Source: a virus
DNA: 45,180 nucleotides
Virus record (IMG/VR): IMGVR_UViG_3300033146_006838
Location: 1 to 45,180 of that record
Strand: one strand, 5' to 3'
Positions 33,901 through 40,631 of the stretch are shown piece after piece. The notes under the pieces were generated by a model. The model did not search any database and had not been told where the DNA came from. It worked only from the letters and a program-made list of their open reading frames with translations. The translations under genes and the position numbers were made by a program. Position 1 is the stretch's first letter. Each line of letters begins with the position of its first letter.

Positions 33901-34588
33901 TTGTGTCTTCAATTGCAAAGCCGTATCTTTTAATAATATCAATACTGCCTTCTTCGAGTAATGTTCCGTATTTTTCTACGTCGGCATCCGAAAGCAAGGT
34001 GAGTACGTTTGTAAAAGATTTTTCAAATGTATTAATTACATCTCCGATTTTACGGAATGCCATTATCAAACCTGTAATTATAGCGGTTACAGCCATTACA
34101 GCTCCTGCGAACTGGTTGAAAGCGTTTGAAGCTTTCATTCCGAAAGATTGTGATTTTGCTCCAGCTTTCCCTATTTCATTCGATAATTCTCTTACAGATT
34201 TTTTTTCTCTGTCCCAAACTCCTTTTAATTGTGCTAATTTTTTTTTCTTATTGATATATTCTTGTGTCCCGCGAACAGAGCTGTTGACTTCGCGATTAAG
34301 TTGAAGATATGCTGTACGTAAATCATTTATAGATGATTTCGAAAGATTTTTTAAGACAACGTTATAGTCATTCATTGACCTTTTTACCTGTTTTGTCTCT
34401 TTATTGACCAGTGTAAGTTCGCCTCTGAGGTTTTTTAGTTTTTTCCTGTCGAGAATTTCGGCTTTATTTACTTTTACTATTGCCTTACGCAGTTCTATTG
34501 CTTTTTGCTCAAGTTTTTTAAGCTGAATTCCTGCTTCTTGTCCGTTTACGTTTACTTTTGCTGTTCCCTTTACTTCACTGCCTGCCAT
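30977..34588 (-). CDS. Tail tape measure protein
   Basis: At 1203 residues this is the largest structural gene. The N-terminal third is charged coiled coil (EIRKAIVKVNKAEILDRKK-like region). The core (EKSFTNVLTLLSDADVEKYG... FDTISAGVDAADAINVVDEA... TTVMNAWKLEASEASKVSAA) is the TP901-type tape measure domain. Two or three hydrophobic segments follow (AGAVMAVTAIITGLIMAF near 155-175 and others), and long KA-rich coils fill the last third. Length predicts a long flexible or rigid tail of siphovirus type. A late-type promoter lies upstream. Confidence 0.85.
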   Translation of the reverse strand: MAGSEVKGTAKVNVNGQEAGIQLKKLEQKAIELRKAIVKVNKAEILDRKKLKNLRGELTLVNKETKQVKRSMNDYNVVLKNLSKSSINDLRTAYLQLNREVNSSVRGTQEYINKKKKLAQLKGVWDREKKSVRELSNEIGKAGAKSQSFGMKASNAFNQFAGAVMAVTAIITGLIMAFRKIGDVINTFEKSFTNVLTLLSDADVEKYGTLLEEGSIDIIKRYGFAIEDTNKALFDTISAGVDAADAINVVDEASILAVGGVTNLSTATDGLTTVMNAWKLEASEASKVSAAFFSAQKAGKTTVAELAANIGKVAPLASNLGVSYQEVLSTLAELTKNGISTAESTTMLKAAFASLQKPSAAAAKVLKKYGVPVGSAEIKAKGLTYTLGKLNEMIEQNPDAVSKAIPSVEGLTAVISLSGKGLEDYQEILKNVNEDYGENSSLTKAFAKQQETAAQAIARAKGSLIALTLSLREQLSPVIKAVMSQVSEFSNLTLKFSANAKGVLTFVTDMIKQSGSLTDVVKDTVKEFYGFLKVIFNLLSTFDIFKGKVSAADVIIKILSTTLKLVFAPIRAVIWGLTKFNEVILYVITHSRVIQGVIKGVGEVFEWLTDIFADGTVAGEFFGKTVDVIKAHFEGLLKIAKKVFDFMLRLDDLSEDVNTSQNSFLDAYLLRFALMRQAAEKAYKIAKKRADEAAAEEEKQKIIRIKAAEEEYKKRKKANQDLQDLILLMNVELIEDEKKKAQEELVIWYEKEQAKINISVASANIRNEAALTLHALFNKKSLDLDQKYHDKQLANLEQINQFIVSTNQALEVDREAMMQAEIERIEQKFDKQIQLAEEEAAKNHALSAQFAQKAIEIEQLKQDTIIEYRLQKELEFAEKLRSIKEEYGLVTDEEYYQLEVDKLDNFYEQELISTEDYERAKKVIEDRYKEARIQTYRDEMKEKLKYANESLQFQNMIVSAHSGFIQAQKDADLQAAGDNEEKKKEIMKRYADKEFAIKTAQIVANTAVAIMQAYAQLGPVAGTIAAVFLAATGIVQVNTANNERKRIKGLAEGGSTIVERSQDGKLFNAEHTQSRGLISKPSVLVSEEGPEYVVPNSGLQNPTLSGILSQIEASRQRGDLKTFDFRRAIAATGFAEGGATSNVQKQTSSSKTDELLMILIARIEQQSSIINNQQTLLKAYVSYDDIEESLNVMNDIKEKTFIE

Positions 34589-34613
34589 AATTTTGCTATT
34601 GTTATGATAATAA

Positions 34614-34649
34614 CAAGATTATATATATGTGTGCGGAAATTAAAGGACA
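34614..34649 (-). promoter_or_regulatory. Late-type promoter P3 (tape measure)
   Basis: TGTCCTT (34643-34649), 21 bases, TAATCTTG (34614-34621), 26 bases before the tape measure ATG. It begins directly after the terminator hairpin of the ORF6N-like gene. Confidence 0.6.
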
Positions 34650-34651
34650 TG

Positions 34652-34683
34652 AAAAAAGCGTAGTTTTTTTACTACGCTTTTTT
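34652..34683 (-). terminator. Terminator after ORF6N-like gene
   Basis: AAAAAAGCGTAG and CTACGCTTTTTT make a twelve-base-pair stem; on the minus strand it is followed by T residues. It separates the regulatory cassette from the tail genes. Confidence 0.8.
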
Positions 34684-34707
34684 TACGGGAAAGTATTATT
34701 TAAAATT

Positions 34708-35238
34708 CTAATTATCAAATAAATCGAATTGAGCATTAACAATATTTTTATCCATTTCTTTGAGTTCTTTGCCTGTACGCATTACAGCTGCTTTTGCTTT
34801 CATAAGCTGCAAATAATCATCGTTCTCAATCAAGCGTTTTTCCATGTCTCTGTAAAGTTTTTGACTGTTTGTTTTTTCTTTCAAAATTTCACTGCGAAAT
34901 AAGACATTTCCGGTAACTGTGTTGAAAAGCGTATCTTCTGCCCAGTTGCGAAATATTCGTGCATTTTCGCTTTTTATTAAAAAACCGAGTCGCATTACTC
35001 CTCGCAATGTCCAAAAAATATTAGGTGCACTTCCTGATTTGCCGTCAGGATTCCTGACGACAAAATGTTTGTTTTCGACAAATTCTTTTGAGTTTGTCGA
35101 TTTGTGTTCGCGGACATTTTGCGGACTTACTTCATATCCTTTTGCAACTTGTTTTCCTGTAATTAAAAAAACATGAACAGGATGCGGATTCGCTAAGATT
35201 GTAAAATCGTCTGTAATTTGAACTAATTCTTTTTCCAT
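34708..35238 (-). CDS. ORF6N/Rha-like antirepressor
   Basis: The N-terminal half (KGYEVSPQNVREHKSTNSKE then NIFWTLRGVMRLGFLIKSEN) follows the ORF6N or Rha-type regulator pattern, with a W-T-x-x-G-V-x-R-L-G segment and A-R-I-F-R-N-W-A-E-D after it. The C-terminal coiled coil ends MDKNIVNAQFDLFDN. That ending nearly equals the tail of the P22_AR_N protein at 11346 (LDKDIVTGQYDLW), though their N-terminal domains differ. It has its own host-type promoter and terminator and lies directly before the tail genes. A transcription-regulator or antirepressor role is likely. Confidence 0.6.
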   Translation of the reverse strand: MEKELVQITDDFTILANPHPVHVFLITGKQVAKGYEVSPQNVREHKSTNSKEFVENKHFVVRNPDGKSGSAPNIFWTLRGVMRLGFLIKSENARIFRNWAEDTLFNTVTGNVLFRSEILKEKTNSQKLYRDMEKRLIENDDYLQLMKAKAAVMRTGKELKEMDKNIVNAQFDLFDN

Positions 35239-35289
35239 TTTAGTGTAATTTAAAGGGTAAACAAATATTTTTTTAAGTAATTAATTATG

Positions 35290-35317
35290 CAAATATACTA
35301 TTTATTATTTAAACAAA
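35290..35317 (-). promoter_or_regulatory. Host-type promoter of the ORF6N-like gene
   Basis: Minus strand: TTTG (35314-35317), 16 bases, TATATTTG (35290-35297), followed by the ORF6N-like start at 35238. The -7 box is perfect, but spacing is shorter than the usual 19-21. The 44248-44275 copy is identical in layout. Confidence 0.5.
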
Positions 35318-35341
35318 AAATAGTCGGCTTGTGTTTGCAAC

Positions 35342-35375
35342 AAAAACACGAATAAAATTCGATATTCGTGTTTTT
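35342..35375 (-). terminator. Terminator of cassette B
   Basis: AAAAACACGAAT and ATTCGTGTTTTT form a twelve-base-pair stem with a ten-base loop; T residues follow on both strands. It ends the transcript of the 35391-35669 gene. Confidence 0.75.
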
Positions 35376-35390
35376 GTGTGCCTGAATTGA

Positions 35391-35669
35391 TTATTTTTGC
35401 TCTACAATGGAAGTATCGTTTATTAAATCTTTGAACTCGTAAAGAGTTGTAAAAAAATTAATCTGTTCCCATTTATTATTAAGGGTATCCGGTTCTACAA
35501 TTAAATTAAGATTTGCAAAACGAATAGTTTTTTCAATACTGTGAGCCATTGACGGCAGTCCGTCAAAATGCGAATTGCTCTCGAAAATTAGATTAAAAAA
35601 AGGGCGAACGTTTACGAAATGTCCTGTTTCGGGGTGTTGAACCAATACCGGTTTTTGTCTATTTTGCAT
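35391..35669 (-). CDS. Cassette protein, 92 aa (paralog of 44349 gene)
   Basis: It shares almost its whole sequence with the 44349-44627 gene (both QKPVLVQHPETGHFVNVRPF...). Few substitutions separate them. No family is recognised; the sequence is mixed alpha/beta with HPETGHF and RPFFNLIF segments. It is the last gene of the cassette, coupled to the upstream 85-residue gene by a GAGGAGGCAAACCATG junction. Association with an antirepressor suggests a partner in the lytic switch, which is inference. Confidence 0.6.
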   Translation of the reverse strand: MQNRQKPVLVQHPETGHFVNVRPFFNLIFESNSHFDGLPSMAHSIEKTIRFANLNLIVEPDTLNNKWEQINFFTTLYEFKDLINDTSIVEQK

Positions 35670-35916
35670 GGTTTGCCTCCTCTTCTTTCAGCATTTTTAT
35701 TAATACGGCTTCAGACATTCTGCCTTTTGCAAAACAGGCATGATAAAGAGTAACCGAATAAGGCAGCTTCCCGTATTCAGGGCAAATAATTGAAACAGGG
35801 TCTTCGTTTGTTTCAAAGGAGTGTTCAAATACTTCGGAAATAAAATCTTCGAGATTGTTACATGCTAAGGTTTTAGTTTCCGTTTTGTAAATAATTTGAT
35901 ATTGTTTAGTTTGCAT
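35659..35916 (-). CDS. Cassette protein, 85 aa (paralog of 44617 gene)
   Basis: Almost identical over its length to the 91-residue gene at 44617 (YQIIYKTETKTLACNNLEDF versus YQIVYPTETKTLVCKNLENF). The segment CPEYGKLPYSVTLYHACFAK is conserved in both. Its C-terminus, KEEEANHAK, is also the C-terminus of the upstream antirepressor (KEEEANHAN). The preceding start is reached through an AGGAGG-containing junction. Function unknown. Confidence 0.6.
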   Translation of the reverse strand: MQTKQYQIIYKTETKTLACNNLEDFISEVFEHSFETNEDPVSIICPEYGKLPYSVTLYHACFAKGRMSEAVLIKMLKEEEANHAK

Positions 35917-36475
35917 GGTTTGCCTCCTCTTCTTTTGCTTCCAAATCGGTTATGAGTGCTGTGTTATCAATTTTCCAATCATCGAAAGATACTGCACGCA
36001 CTTGGTTAAGGTCTTTTTTTGAAACTGAAAGCCTGTCTTTAGCTGTTTTGAACTGTTTTTGGATTATTTGATAATTGTCTAAACGGGCAGAAATTGCGTC
36101 TTGTTTTTGCTCAAGAAAACTACTGTGCTCGATGAAGTGGCGATACAGGGCGTTGTAACATTCAAGTTGATACTTGAGAACTGCCTCTGCTGCTTCCGGT
36201 TTTACTTTGCGGGCATCAATTGAAAATAACCAACCGAATACAAACTTGTATGGAATAGTTACCATTTCTCTGTCTTTTCCGTCGGCTCCAACTGTGACCA
36301 TGATGGTCATAGTTGAACTTAAAATCGGATGTTCTTTTATTTTCCGGATTTGAACTTCATGTGAAACTCCGAGAGCTTCGCAAATTGGTTTTACGGCAAT
36401 ACGTTTTTCGCCGTCGTGGATTAGCACAATATCAACCTCGTTGATTCGTGCTACTGTTTTTGAATTTTTAATCAT
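35906..36475 (-). CDS. Antirepressor, P22_AR_N type (copy 2 of 3)
   Basis: The start at 36475 (MIKNSKTVARINEVDIVLIH) is chosen because a longer frame reads through the leader RNA. The AVKPICEALGVSHEVQIRKI segment and later KFVFGWLFSIDARKVKPEAA match the P22_AR_N pattern seen in its paralog at 43651. A coiled coil follows. It is preceded by a C4-like leader whose arm lies against this start codon, the situation of the P1 antirepressor. It ends in a shared EEEANHAN junction with the 85-residue gene. Confidence 0.7.
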   Translation of the reverse strand: MIKNSKTVARINEVDIVLIHDGEKRIAVKPICEALGVSHEVQIRKIKEHPILSSTMTIMVTVGADGKDREMVTIPYKFVFGWLFSIDARKVKPEAAEAVLKYQLECYNALYRHFIEHSSFLEQKQDAISARLDNYQIIQKQFKTAKDRLSVSKKDLNQVRAVSFDDWKIDNTALITDLEAKEEEANHAN

Positions 36476-36502
36476 AACTCTTTTGACATTTATGTGATTA
36501 AT

Positions 36503-36653
36503 AAAAAAAGCGTTGAGTTTGGCTGTCAAAAGAGTAGTTCGAGAACTAATACTTAACCAAAAACAACGCCCATATTTTTAGAAAAATATTGACTTGTTAA
36601 AAATAAAAAATCCGTAACATTTATAGTAGTACGGATAGTTACTACTCTTTTGA
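36503..36653 (-). ncRNA. C4-like antisense leader RNA, copy B
   Basis: Minus-strand order: TATATTTG (36659-36666), arm 1 TGTCAAAAGAGTAGT (36641-36655), a hairpin ATCCGTA/TACGGAT with T6, then arm 2 GCGTTGTTTTTGG (36557-36569). A small GTTC-TC-GAAC hairpin follows, then arm 1' ACTACTCTTTTGACA (36524-36538), and arm 2' CCAAACTCAACGC (36510-36522) leading to T7. Arm 1'' TGTCAAAAGAGT (36477-36488) is next to the ATG. Arm 1 and 1' pair over 15 bases; 1' and 1'' over 12. The core is 60 bases. Confidence 0.75.
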
Positions 36654-36658
36654 CATTG

Positions 36659-36689
36659 CAAATATAATTCAAAAATATTAGAATCCAAA
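36659..36689 (-). promoter_or_regulatory. Host-type promoter of leader B
   Basis: TTTG (36686-36689), 19 bases, TATATTTG (36659-36666). Both boxes are perfect. Arm 1 of the C4-like leader begins four bases downstream, at or next to the expected start point. Confidence 0.75.
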
Positions 36690-36708
36690 TTTTTGCTCAT
36701 ATTTTAAA

Positions 36709-37251
36709 TTATAAAGATTTAATTTTAACTTGAGCCTTCTCTGCAATTTTAAGTAATGTTTCAAAATCAGCAATATTCATAAAGACTGTTGATTTGCCAT
36801 CATATTTTTCAAGTTTCAAGTAAGTTGACCATGCTGATTTTCTTTCACTGTAATAGCATCCAGCTTCAAAACCTGTTCTGCTTGTAAAAACAATTTCAGT
36901 ATAAGTGTCAGGTTTTGTATTAAATACTGAAGTTTGCAAAATTTTGATAGACTTAATAAGCCCATCAATTTCATCAGAATCCAAAACACCTATTTTTGTA
37001 CTTGAATATGAACCTCCGGTTGTATATTCAAATCGTAAACTACTGACAGAAGTCTTGTCCATTAAATTTGTCAACTTTTGAACTTCTACTTTAACAGTTT
37101 TTACTTTTCCAATGTCATAGCTTTTTCGTTCTATTAAAGTTCCTGCTTTTGAAGAGAAATCATCAGCTTTACTTAAAATCTTTTTTGTTCCTTGAGAATA
37201 TGAACAAAAAACTAAAGTCGTAAAAACGACAAATAAAATTACTTTTTTCAT
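36709..37251 (-). CDS. Secreted accessory protein (moron candidate)
   Basis: MKKVILFVVFTTLVFCSYSQ is a signal peptide with the Ser-Gln end common in Bacteroidetes secreted proteins. The mature 160 residues (GTKKILSKADDFSSKAGTLI...) are mixed alpha/beta with a conserved-looking FTSRTGFEAGCYYSERK. It has no known family. It lies between a toxin-antitoxin pair and the antirepressor cassette, an unusual place for a lysogeny gene. A terminator precedes it and no strong promoter is evident. Confidence 0.55.
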   Translation of the reverse strand: MKKVILFVVFTTLVFCSYSQGTKKILSKADDFSSKAGTLIERKSYDIGKVKTVKVEVQKLTNLMDKTSVSSLRFEYTTGGSYSSTKIGVLDSDEIDGLIKSIKILQTSVFNTKPDTYTEIVFTSRTGFEAGCYYSERKSAWSTYLKLEKYDGKSTVFMNIADFETLLKIAEKAQVKIKSL

Positions 37252-37317
37252 AATGTTTAATTTTAGTTAAAAACATAAAACTATACAAAAAGCAAACCGG
37301 AGTTGTCTAAAAAAATA

Positions 37318-37339
37318 AGCCTGCAAAATATTGCGGGCT
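37318..37339 (-). terminator. Terminator after toxin gene
   Basis: AGCCTGCAA and TTGCGGGCT make a nine-base-pair stem with one G-U pair, and on the minus strand a T run follows. A 24-base stretch including its 5' arm is repeated at about 45058-45082, where it forms part of the promoter of leader A. Confidence 0.65.
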
Positions 37340-37362
37340 TTATGTGGAAATAAAGAAAGGTG

Positions 37363-37626
37363 TTATTTGTCTTGATAATGATATTTACAAGAAGTAATAA
37401 TAATTTGTTTATCTTTTATTTCATAAATTAAACGGTCTTTATCATTAATTCTTCTCGACCATTGGTTGCTCAGATTATTTTTAAGATGCTCAGGTTTTCC
37501 GAGTCCTTCAAAGGGAGTTCTTGCAGTGTTTTCTATAAGTTTATTAATCTTTTTAAAAGTTTTTTTATTTTCTAACCAAGCAATATACTCTTTCCACGCT
37601 TTCGGTGTAAATGTAATTTGTTTCAT
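37363..37626 (-). CDS. YoeB-family toxin
   Basis: The 87-residue protein has the YoeB/Txe features: a start MKQITFTPKAWKEYIAWLEN, then GKPEHLK, RRINDKDRLIYEI and TSCKYHY. The residues at E46, R65, H83 and Y84 correspond exactly to the catalytic positions known for E. coli YoeB, a ribosome-dependent mRNA nuclease. It is downstream of and overlapped by its proposed antitoxin by four bases. A toxin within the connector/tail region of a phage is unusual; it could stabilise the prophage or block competing phages. Confidence 0.85.
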   Translation of the reverse strand: MKQITFTPKAWKEYIAWLENKKTFKKINKLIENTARTPFEGLGKPEHLKNNLSNQWSRRINDKDRLIYEIKDKQIIITSCKYHYQDK

Positions 37627-38126
37627 TTATTCAAGTGTAATGGAATTTCATCGACAGAGTTGAATGAGATAAGCTCTCCGTTTTCGATTTGACTGATAGA
37701 TTTTAACAGATGCGACCTGTTTGGTTCAGTAAGTAGTAATTCAGTTGTATCTTCGCCCGTGTCAATACAATCGGCTTGTATTTCTAATTCAAGTATTTTG
37801 TCTTCAATTAAATCAATATACTCATCTAAAAATTTATAAGCTTTTTGCATTTGAGCGTTATCAGTTTTGGTTTGTCGTTTTTTGAATGATTTAAGGAGTT
37901 CTAAAGCGGGGTTTATCCATTCTAATGTTTTTATTGCTTCTTCAGGCTCAAAATATCCTATGTCTGTATTGCTTAATGTTTTTATCGCCTTTTTAATTTT
38001 TTTTGTAAATAGTCTGACTGTCAACCAATGACGTATGAAAATAATTTCGGCATTAAAGTTAAGCAATTCACTTATTGTACTGAAAACTGAACGCTCTATA
38101 TTGTAATTATATGTTAAGGCAAACAT
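37623..38126 (-). CDS. Proposed antitoxin, unusually long
   Basis: I chose the start at 38126 (MFALTYNYNIERSVFSTISE), where the CACTTAAAA leader precedes the ATG; an upstream start adds a hydrophobic extension. The last 35 residues (EPNRSHLLKSISQIENGELI then DEIPLHLNK) match the toxin-binding tail of YefM/Phd-type antitoxins. The first 130 residues are a helical domain I do not recognise, in place of the usual 50-residue DNA-binding part. The protein is about twice the normal length. It overlaps the toxin gene by four bases. Confidence 0.65.
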   Translation of the reverse strand: MFALTYNYNIERSVFSTISELLNFNAEIIFIRHWLTVRLFTKKIKKAIKTLSNTDIGYFEPEEAIKTLEWINPALELLKSFKKRQTKTDNAQMQKAYKFLDEYIDLIEDKILELEIQADCIDTGEDTTELLLTEPNRSHLLKSISQIENGELISFNSVDEIPLHLNK

Positions 38127-38157
38127 GATTAAATGTTTTAAGTGTTGTAATATAACG

Positions 38158-38191
38158 CAAAGATACAACAAATATTTGAGTTTTGTAAGAC
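38158..38191 (-). promoter_or_regulatory. Toxin-antitoxin promoter with GTCTTACAA motif
   Basis: TATCTTTG (38158-38165) is a perfect -7 box followed 32 bases later by the antitoxin ATG. No TTTG is found at the -33 place; instead GTCTTACAA (38183-38191) is there, the motif also found at the early promoter. A regulator binding it would cover the -33 region. Confidence 0.5.
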
Positions 38192-38222
38192 ATGTAACAA
38201 AATGTTTTTGTTTTGATAAAAA

Positions 38223-38615
38223 TTACACAGTAACATTCTCAGAAATAACAGTAACACCCTGTTTCTGATAGCTATCGGTAAGGAGTTCTACAAGCTTGCG
38301 AAATTCGGAATAAAAGGTGCGGTTAAAAACTTTATAGGCTCGGCGGTTTGAGCCTTTTACATTATCAAGTGTTACACCTTTGCCTACACCCATATCAAGC
38401 ATGCGGAGATAATAATTAAAAGCAAAAGTAATCATACCTACATCTCCGTTTGCATCTTGTGAAACTGATATTTGAAAGCTGTTAAGGAGGTCCCCGGAAT
38501 ATATTAGATTTTTTGAAGCAACATTATATTCCCATTTTTCAACGGTAATTTGTGCCCATTTTTCGAGGTCAACTCGCTGAGATTCTTTTATATGCGTAAA
38601 CTTTAAGGTAGCCAT
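38223..38615 (-). CDS. Neck/tail completion protein, 130 aa
   Basis: A small basic-to-neutral protein (KESQRVDLEKWAQITVEKWE..., SRAYKVFNRTFYSEFRKLVE-like end) with the length and location of head-tail neck proteins. GMITFAFNYYLRMLDMGVGKG is typical of gp10-type proteins, in which a Y-x-x-x-L-D-x-G-V-G motif is common. It overlaps the 38603 gene. Confidence 0.5.
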   Translation of the reverse strand: MATLKFTHIKESQRVDLEKWAQITVEKWEYNVASKNLIYSGDLLNSFQISVSQDANGDVGMITFAFNYYLRMLDMGVGKGVTLDNVKGSNRRAYKVFNRTFYSEFRKLVELLTDSYQKQGVTVISENVTV

Positions 38616-39109
38616 ACGTCAGCATCAATCTCTGTGCATTCAGGTTCTGCAAATGTCATAAATGCTGCAAGTCCGTAATATTTGTCAGCTATCATACCCA
38701 CCGGCACTATTTGTATATTGTTAAGCTCAAAAAAGTGAGGAACTTTTCTTATTTCAGGGTTCATATCAAGTCGCATTTTAGCAATTATTTGCTTAAATAT
38801 TTCTTTCGTTTTGTCGCGTGCAGCTCCGATATTGCCGTCAAAAACTTTTTTAAGAATATAAATTACACCTGTGTTTTTATAAAATAAAGAATCATCGTTT
38901 GCCCCGGTAAGGAGACCTTCGCCGTTGAATTGCGAAATAAGTGCGATATTTTTTGCATATCGCAGCTTACTAAGGAAATCTGAATTATCAAACAAGATTT
39001 TTGAAGTAGAATACTCTCGGAAGAAAGCCGGTGCTTCTTCCGTATGTGCTATATCCTTATGTTTTTCGGCTATTTCAGTTTTGAAATATTCGTTTGCGTC
39101 CCAATTCAT
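38603..39109 (-). CDS. Tail completion-like protein, 168 aa
   Basis: Mixed alpha/beta protein (MNWDANEYFKTEIAEKHKDI..., ALISQFNGEGLLTGANDDSL) with no catalytic motif. It overlaps the next gene and lies between the holin-like and neck genes, so it is likely a head-tail or tail-terminator protein. The family is not recognised with certainty. Confidence 0.45.
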   Translation of the reverse strand: MNWDANEYFKTEIAEKHKDIAHTEEAPAFFREYSTSKILFDNSDFLSKLRYAKNIALISQFNGEGLLTGANDDSLFYKNTGVIYILKKVFDGNIGAARDKTKEIFKQIIAKMRLDMNPEIRKVPHFFELNNIQIVPVGMIADKYYGLAAFMTFAEPECTEIDADVWLP

Positions 39110-39444
39110 TTTGCAGCTTTTAGGTTTTTTACTTCATTTTGCAAGACTGCGAGTTCTTTTCCGAGCTTTATAATTTCGCCGTTTAGCCTGTCTAATCTTT
39201 TATTCCTGTCGTCAACTTCATCATCAATTCTACGTTCAATGCCGTTTACATTTCCTTTGAGTTCTCCGACAGTTGCATTTACATTTGTGAAATTCAATTG
39301 AAGTTTCATCATGTTTTCTTGCAATCCTGTCAGCTTTTTATCTAAATTAGTGAACAGTCGGCGGATAAAAAAAGTTACTACACCAAGTAAAAGAGGTGTT
39401 ACGAATGATGTTAAAATCATTAATTTAACGGATTCTTCTTTCAT
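39106..39444 (-). CDS. Membrane-anchored coiled-coil protein
   Basis: An N-terminal membrane segment (LMILTSFVTPLLLGVVTFFI) is followed by a long coiled coil (LDKKLTGLQENMMKLQLNFT... DRLNGEIIKLGKELAVLQNE). This type occurs in many Bacteroidetes phages near tail genes. It could be a holin-like or spanin-like lysis component, or an assembly protein. No endolysin was found nearby to support a lysis cassette. Confidence 0.5.
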   Translation of the reverse strand: MKEESVKLMILTSFVTPLLLGVVTFFIRRLFTNLDKKLTGLQENMMKLQLNFTNVNATVGELKGNVNGIERRIDDEVDDRNKRLDRLNGEIIKLGKELAVLQNEVKNLKAAK

Positions 39445-39448
39445 AAAT

Positions 39449-40198
39449 TTATTGTTTTTTTATTTGCTCGGCTTTTTTAATCATAGCGGTTAATCTAACG
39501 AAAGCTTCGTAAACGTTAGATTGTTTTATTTGATTGTTATTTGTAATATTTTCGTTGCTGAGCTGGTCAATAAGTTCAAAATAATGAAAATCGCTTACAA
39601 CTGATTTTGTTTTCTTTGTGCGGAACAGTTCCGGAAACTTATTCGACATTAAATCTCGGCAGCCAAGATAAAACAACAAGATTGAGAACTTATATGCAGA
39701 AGGCATTTTTCTGACAAGTTTAAGATTATTGTCAAACATATCAGGATTAAAAATTCCTTTTTCTCTTACATAGAGAGAGCAAACAAGATTATTTAACTGT
39801 TCGTAAGCTCCTGATTCGGCAAAACGAGAGAAATAAGTTTCTGAATATCCGAAAAATTGTTCAAAAGTTAAGTCTAATAATCCGTCATCGGGACCGTGCA
39901 AAGAAACCTTCTTGCGATTTTCTTTTAAAATGATAACAGGCAGTAAATTAACTGTAAGTTCCTTTTTGTCGAAAAGAAAAGCTATTGTTTCTGCCATGTC
40001 TGATAGTGCCAATGCGGGTATATCGTAAAATTTACGTAATGGTACACAAGTAAACTTTTGCAATATCAAAGTTTCAACAACTTTACGGTCAAGCTTGCGG
40101 TGCATTAAAGCTGCAACAAAAAGCAATTGCTTTTTTGTCAGCTCATTCCATTTTTCAGGGTATTCGGTTTTATATTTCAGATATTCAAATGTGTTCAT
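39449..40198 (-). CDS. Hypothetical protein, 249 aa
   Basis: A charged, mostly helical protein (MNTFEYLKYKTEYPEKWNEL... then FSILLFYLGCRDLMSNKFPE). No family is recognised. It lies among the connector genes and overlaps the upstream gene by one base, so it is part of the late structural transcript. It may be a tail assembly protein, but this is only context. Confidence 0.45.
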   Translation of the reverse strand: MNTFEYLKYKTEYPEKWNELTKKQLLFVAALMHRKLDRKVVETLILQKFTCVPLRKFYDIPALALSDMAETIAFLFDKKELTVNLLPVIILKENRKKVSLHGPDDGLLDLTFEQFFGYSETYFSRFAESGAYEQLNNLVCSLYVREKGIFNPDMFDNNLKLVRKMPSAYKFSILLFYLGCRDLMSNKFPELFRTKKTKSVVSDFHYFELIDQLSNENITNNNQIKQSNVYEAFVRLTAMIKKAEQIKKQ

Positions 40199-40572
40199 TA
40201 CTCGAAACTTACAATATTAGCCGTTGGGCTTAAAATGTCAAGGGTGTAACCTTCGCCTTGCCATGTAGCCAACACAGTTCCAAAATCTGTAACTTCGCCT
40301 GTGCCGCCGTCAACGGTTGCGTCAAGCAATATGTAATGTGTGCGTAAATTGCCGTCTGTAATAGTTGCTTTAGTAAGGTGGTCGATAATATATTGAGGCC
40401 AGTCAACATCCGGCACAACTATATTGTTTATTTTGAGTTGTTTTTTTACTTCAAGCTCTAAAGCTTCATCGAAAAGCAGAATTGCTTTTGCTTTTTCGGT
40501 ATCGTAAAAATGTTGTACAATAGTTTGAACCGTAGCTGTTCCTGTTTGAGTTATTTCTGATAAAAAAGCCAT
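40198..40572 (-). CDS. Hypothetical virion protein, 124 aa
   Basis: A beta-rich protein (MAFLSEITQTGTATVQTIVQ..., TYVLLDATVDGGTGEVTDF-like region with Gly/Thr) with no catalytic motifs. Its start follows late-type promoter P2. Location between the connector and tail genes suggests a head-tail or tail component. Confidence 0.45.
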   Translation of the reverse strand: MAFLSEITQTGTATVQTIVQHFYDTEKAKAILLFDEALELEVKKQLKINNIVVPDVDWPQYIIDHLTKATITDGNLRTHYILLDATVDGGTGEVTDFGTVLATWQGEGYTLDILSPTANIVSFE

Positions 40573-40595
40573 ATTTGCAAATTATTTTATTTATA

Positions 40596-40631
40596 CAAAT
40601 ATGGCTTATGTGTGATTTTAATTAAAGGACA
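40596..40631 (-). promoter_or_regulatory. Late-type promoter P2
   Basis: TGTCCTT (40625-40631), 21 bases, CATATTTG (40596-40603), then the ATG 24 bases later. CATATTTG matches five of the six fixed positions of TAnnTTTG. Confidence 0.6.

Larger units (their letters stand above)
35284..35908. repeat. Duplicated regulatory cassette, copy B (partner at 44242-44866)
   Basis: About 620 bases are strongly similar between here and 44242-44866 in the same orientation. They cover a promoter (TATATTTG box), a terminator hairpin with TTCGTGTTTT arms, and two small genes. The match ends within the start of the 85/91-residue genes, after which the sequences diverge. The duplication was probably acquired or copied as a unit. 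Confidence 0.75.

Noticed and set aside
36503-36653. Leader B as a type III toxin-antitoxin RNA
   Set aside because: Type III systems have tandem repeats and an RNA-cleaving toxin downstream. Here the downstream gene is a P22_AR_N antirepressor and the arms are complementary rather than tandem.
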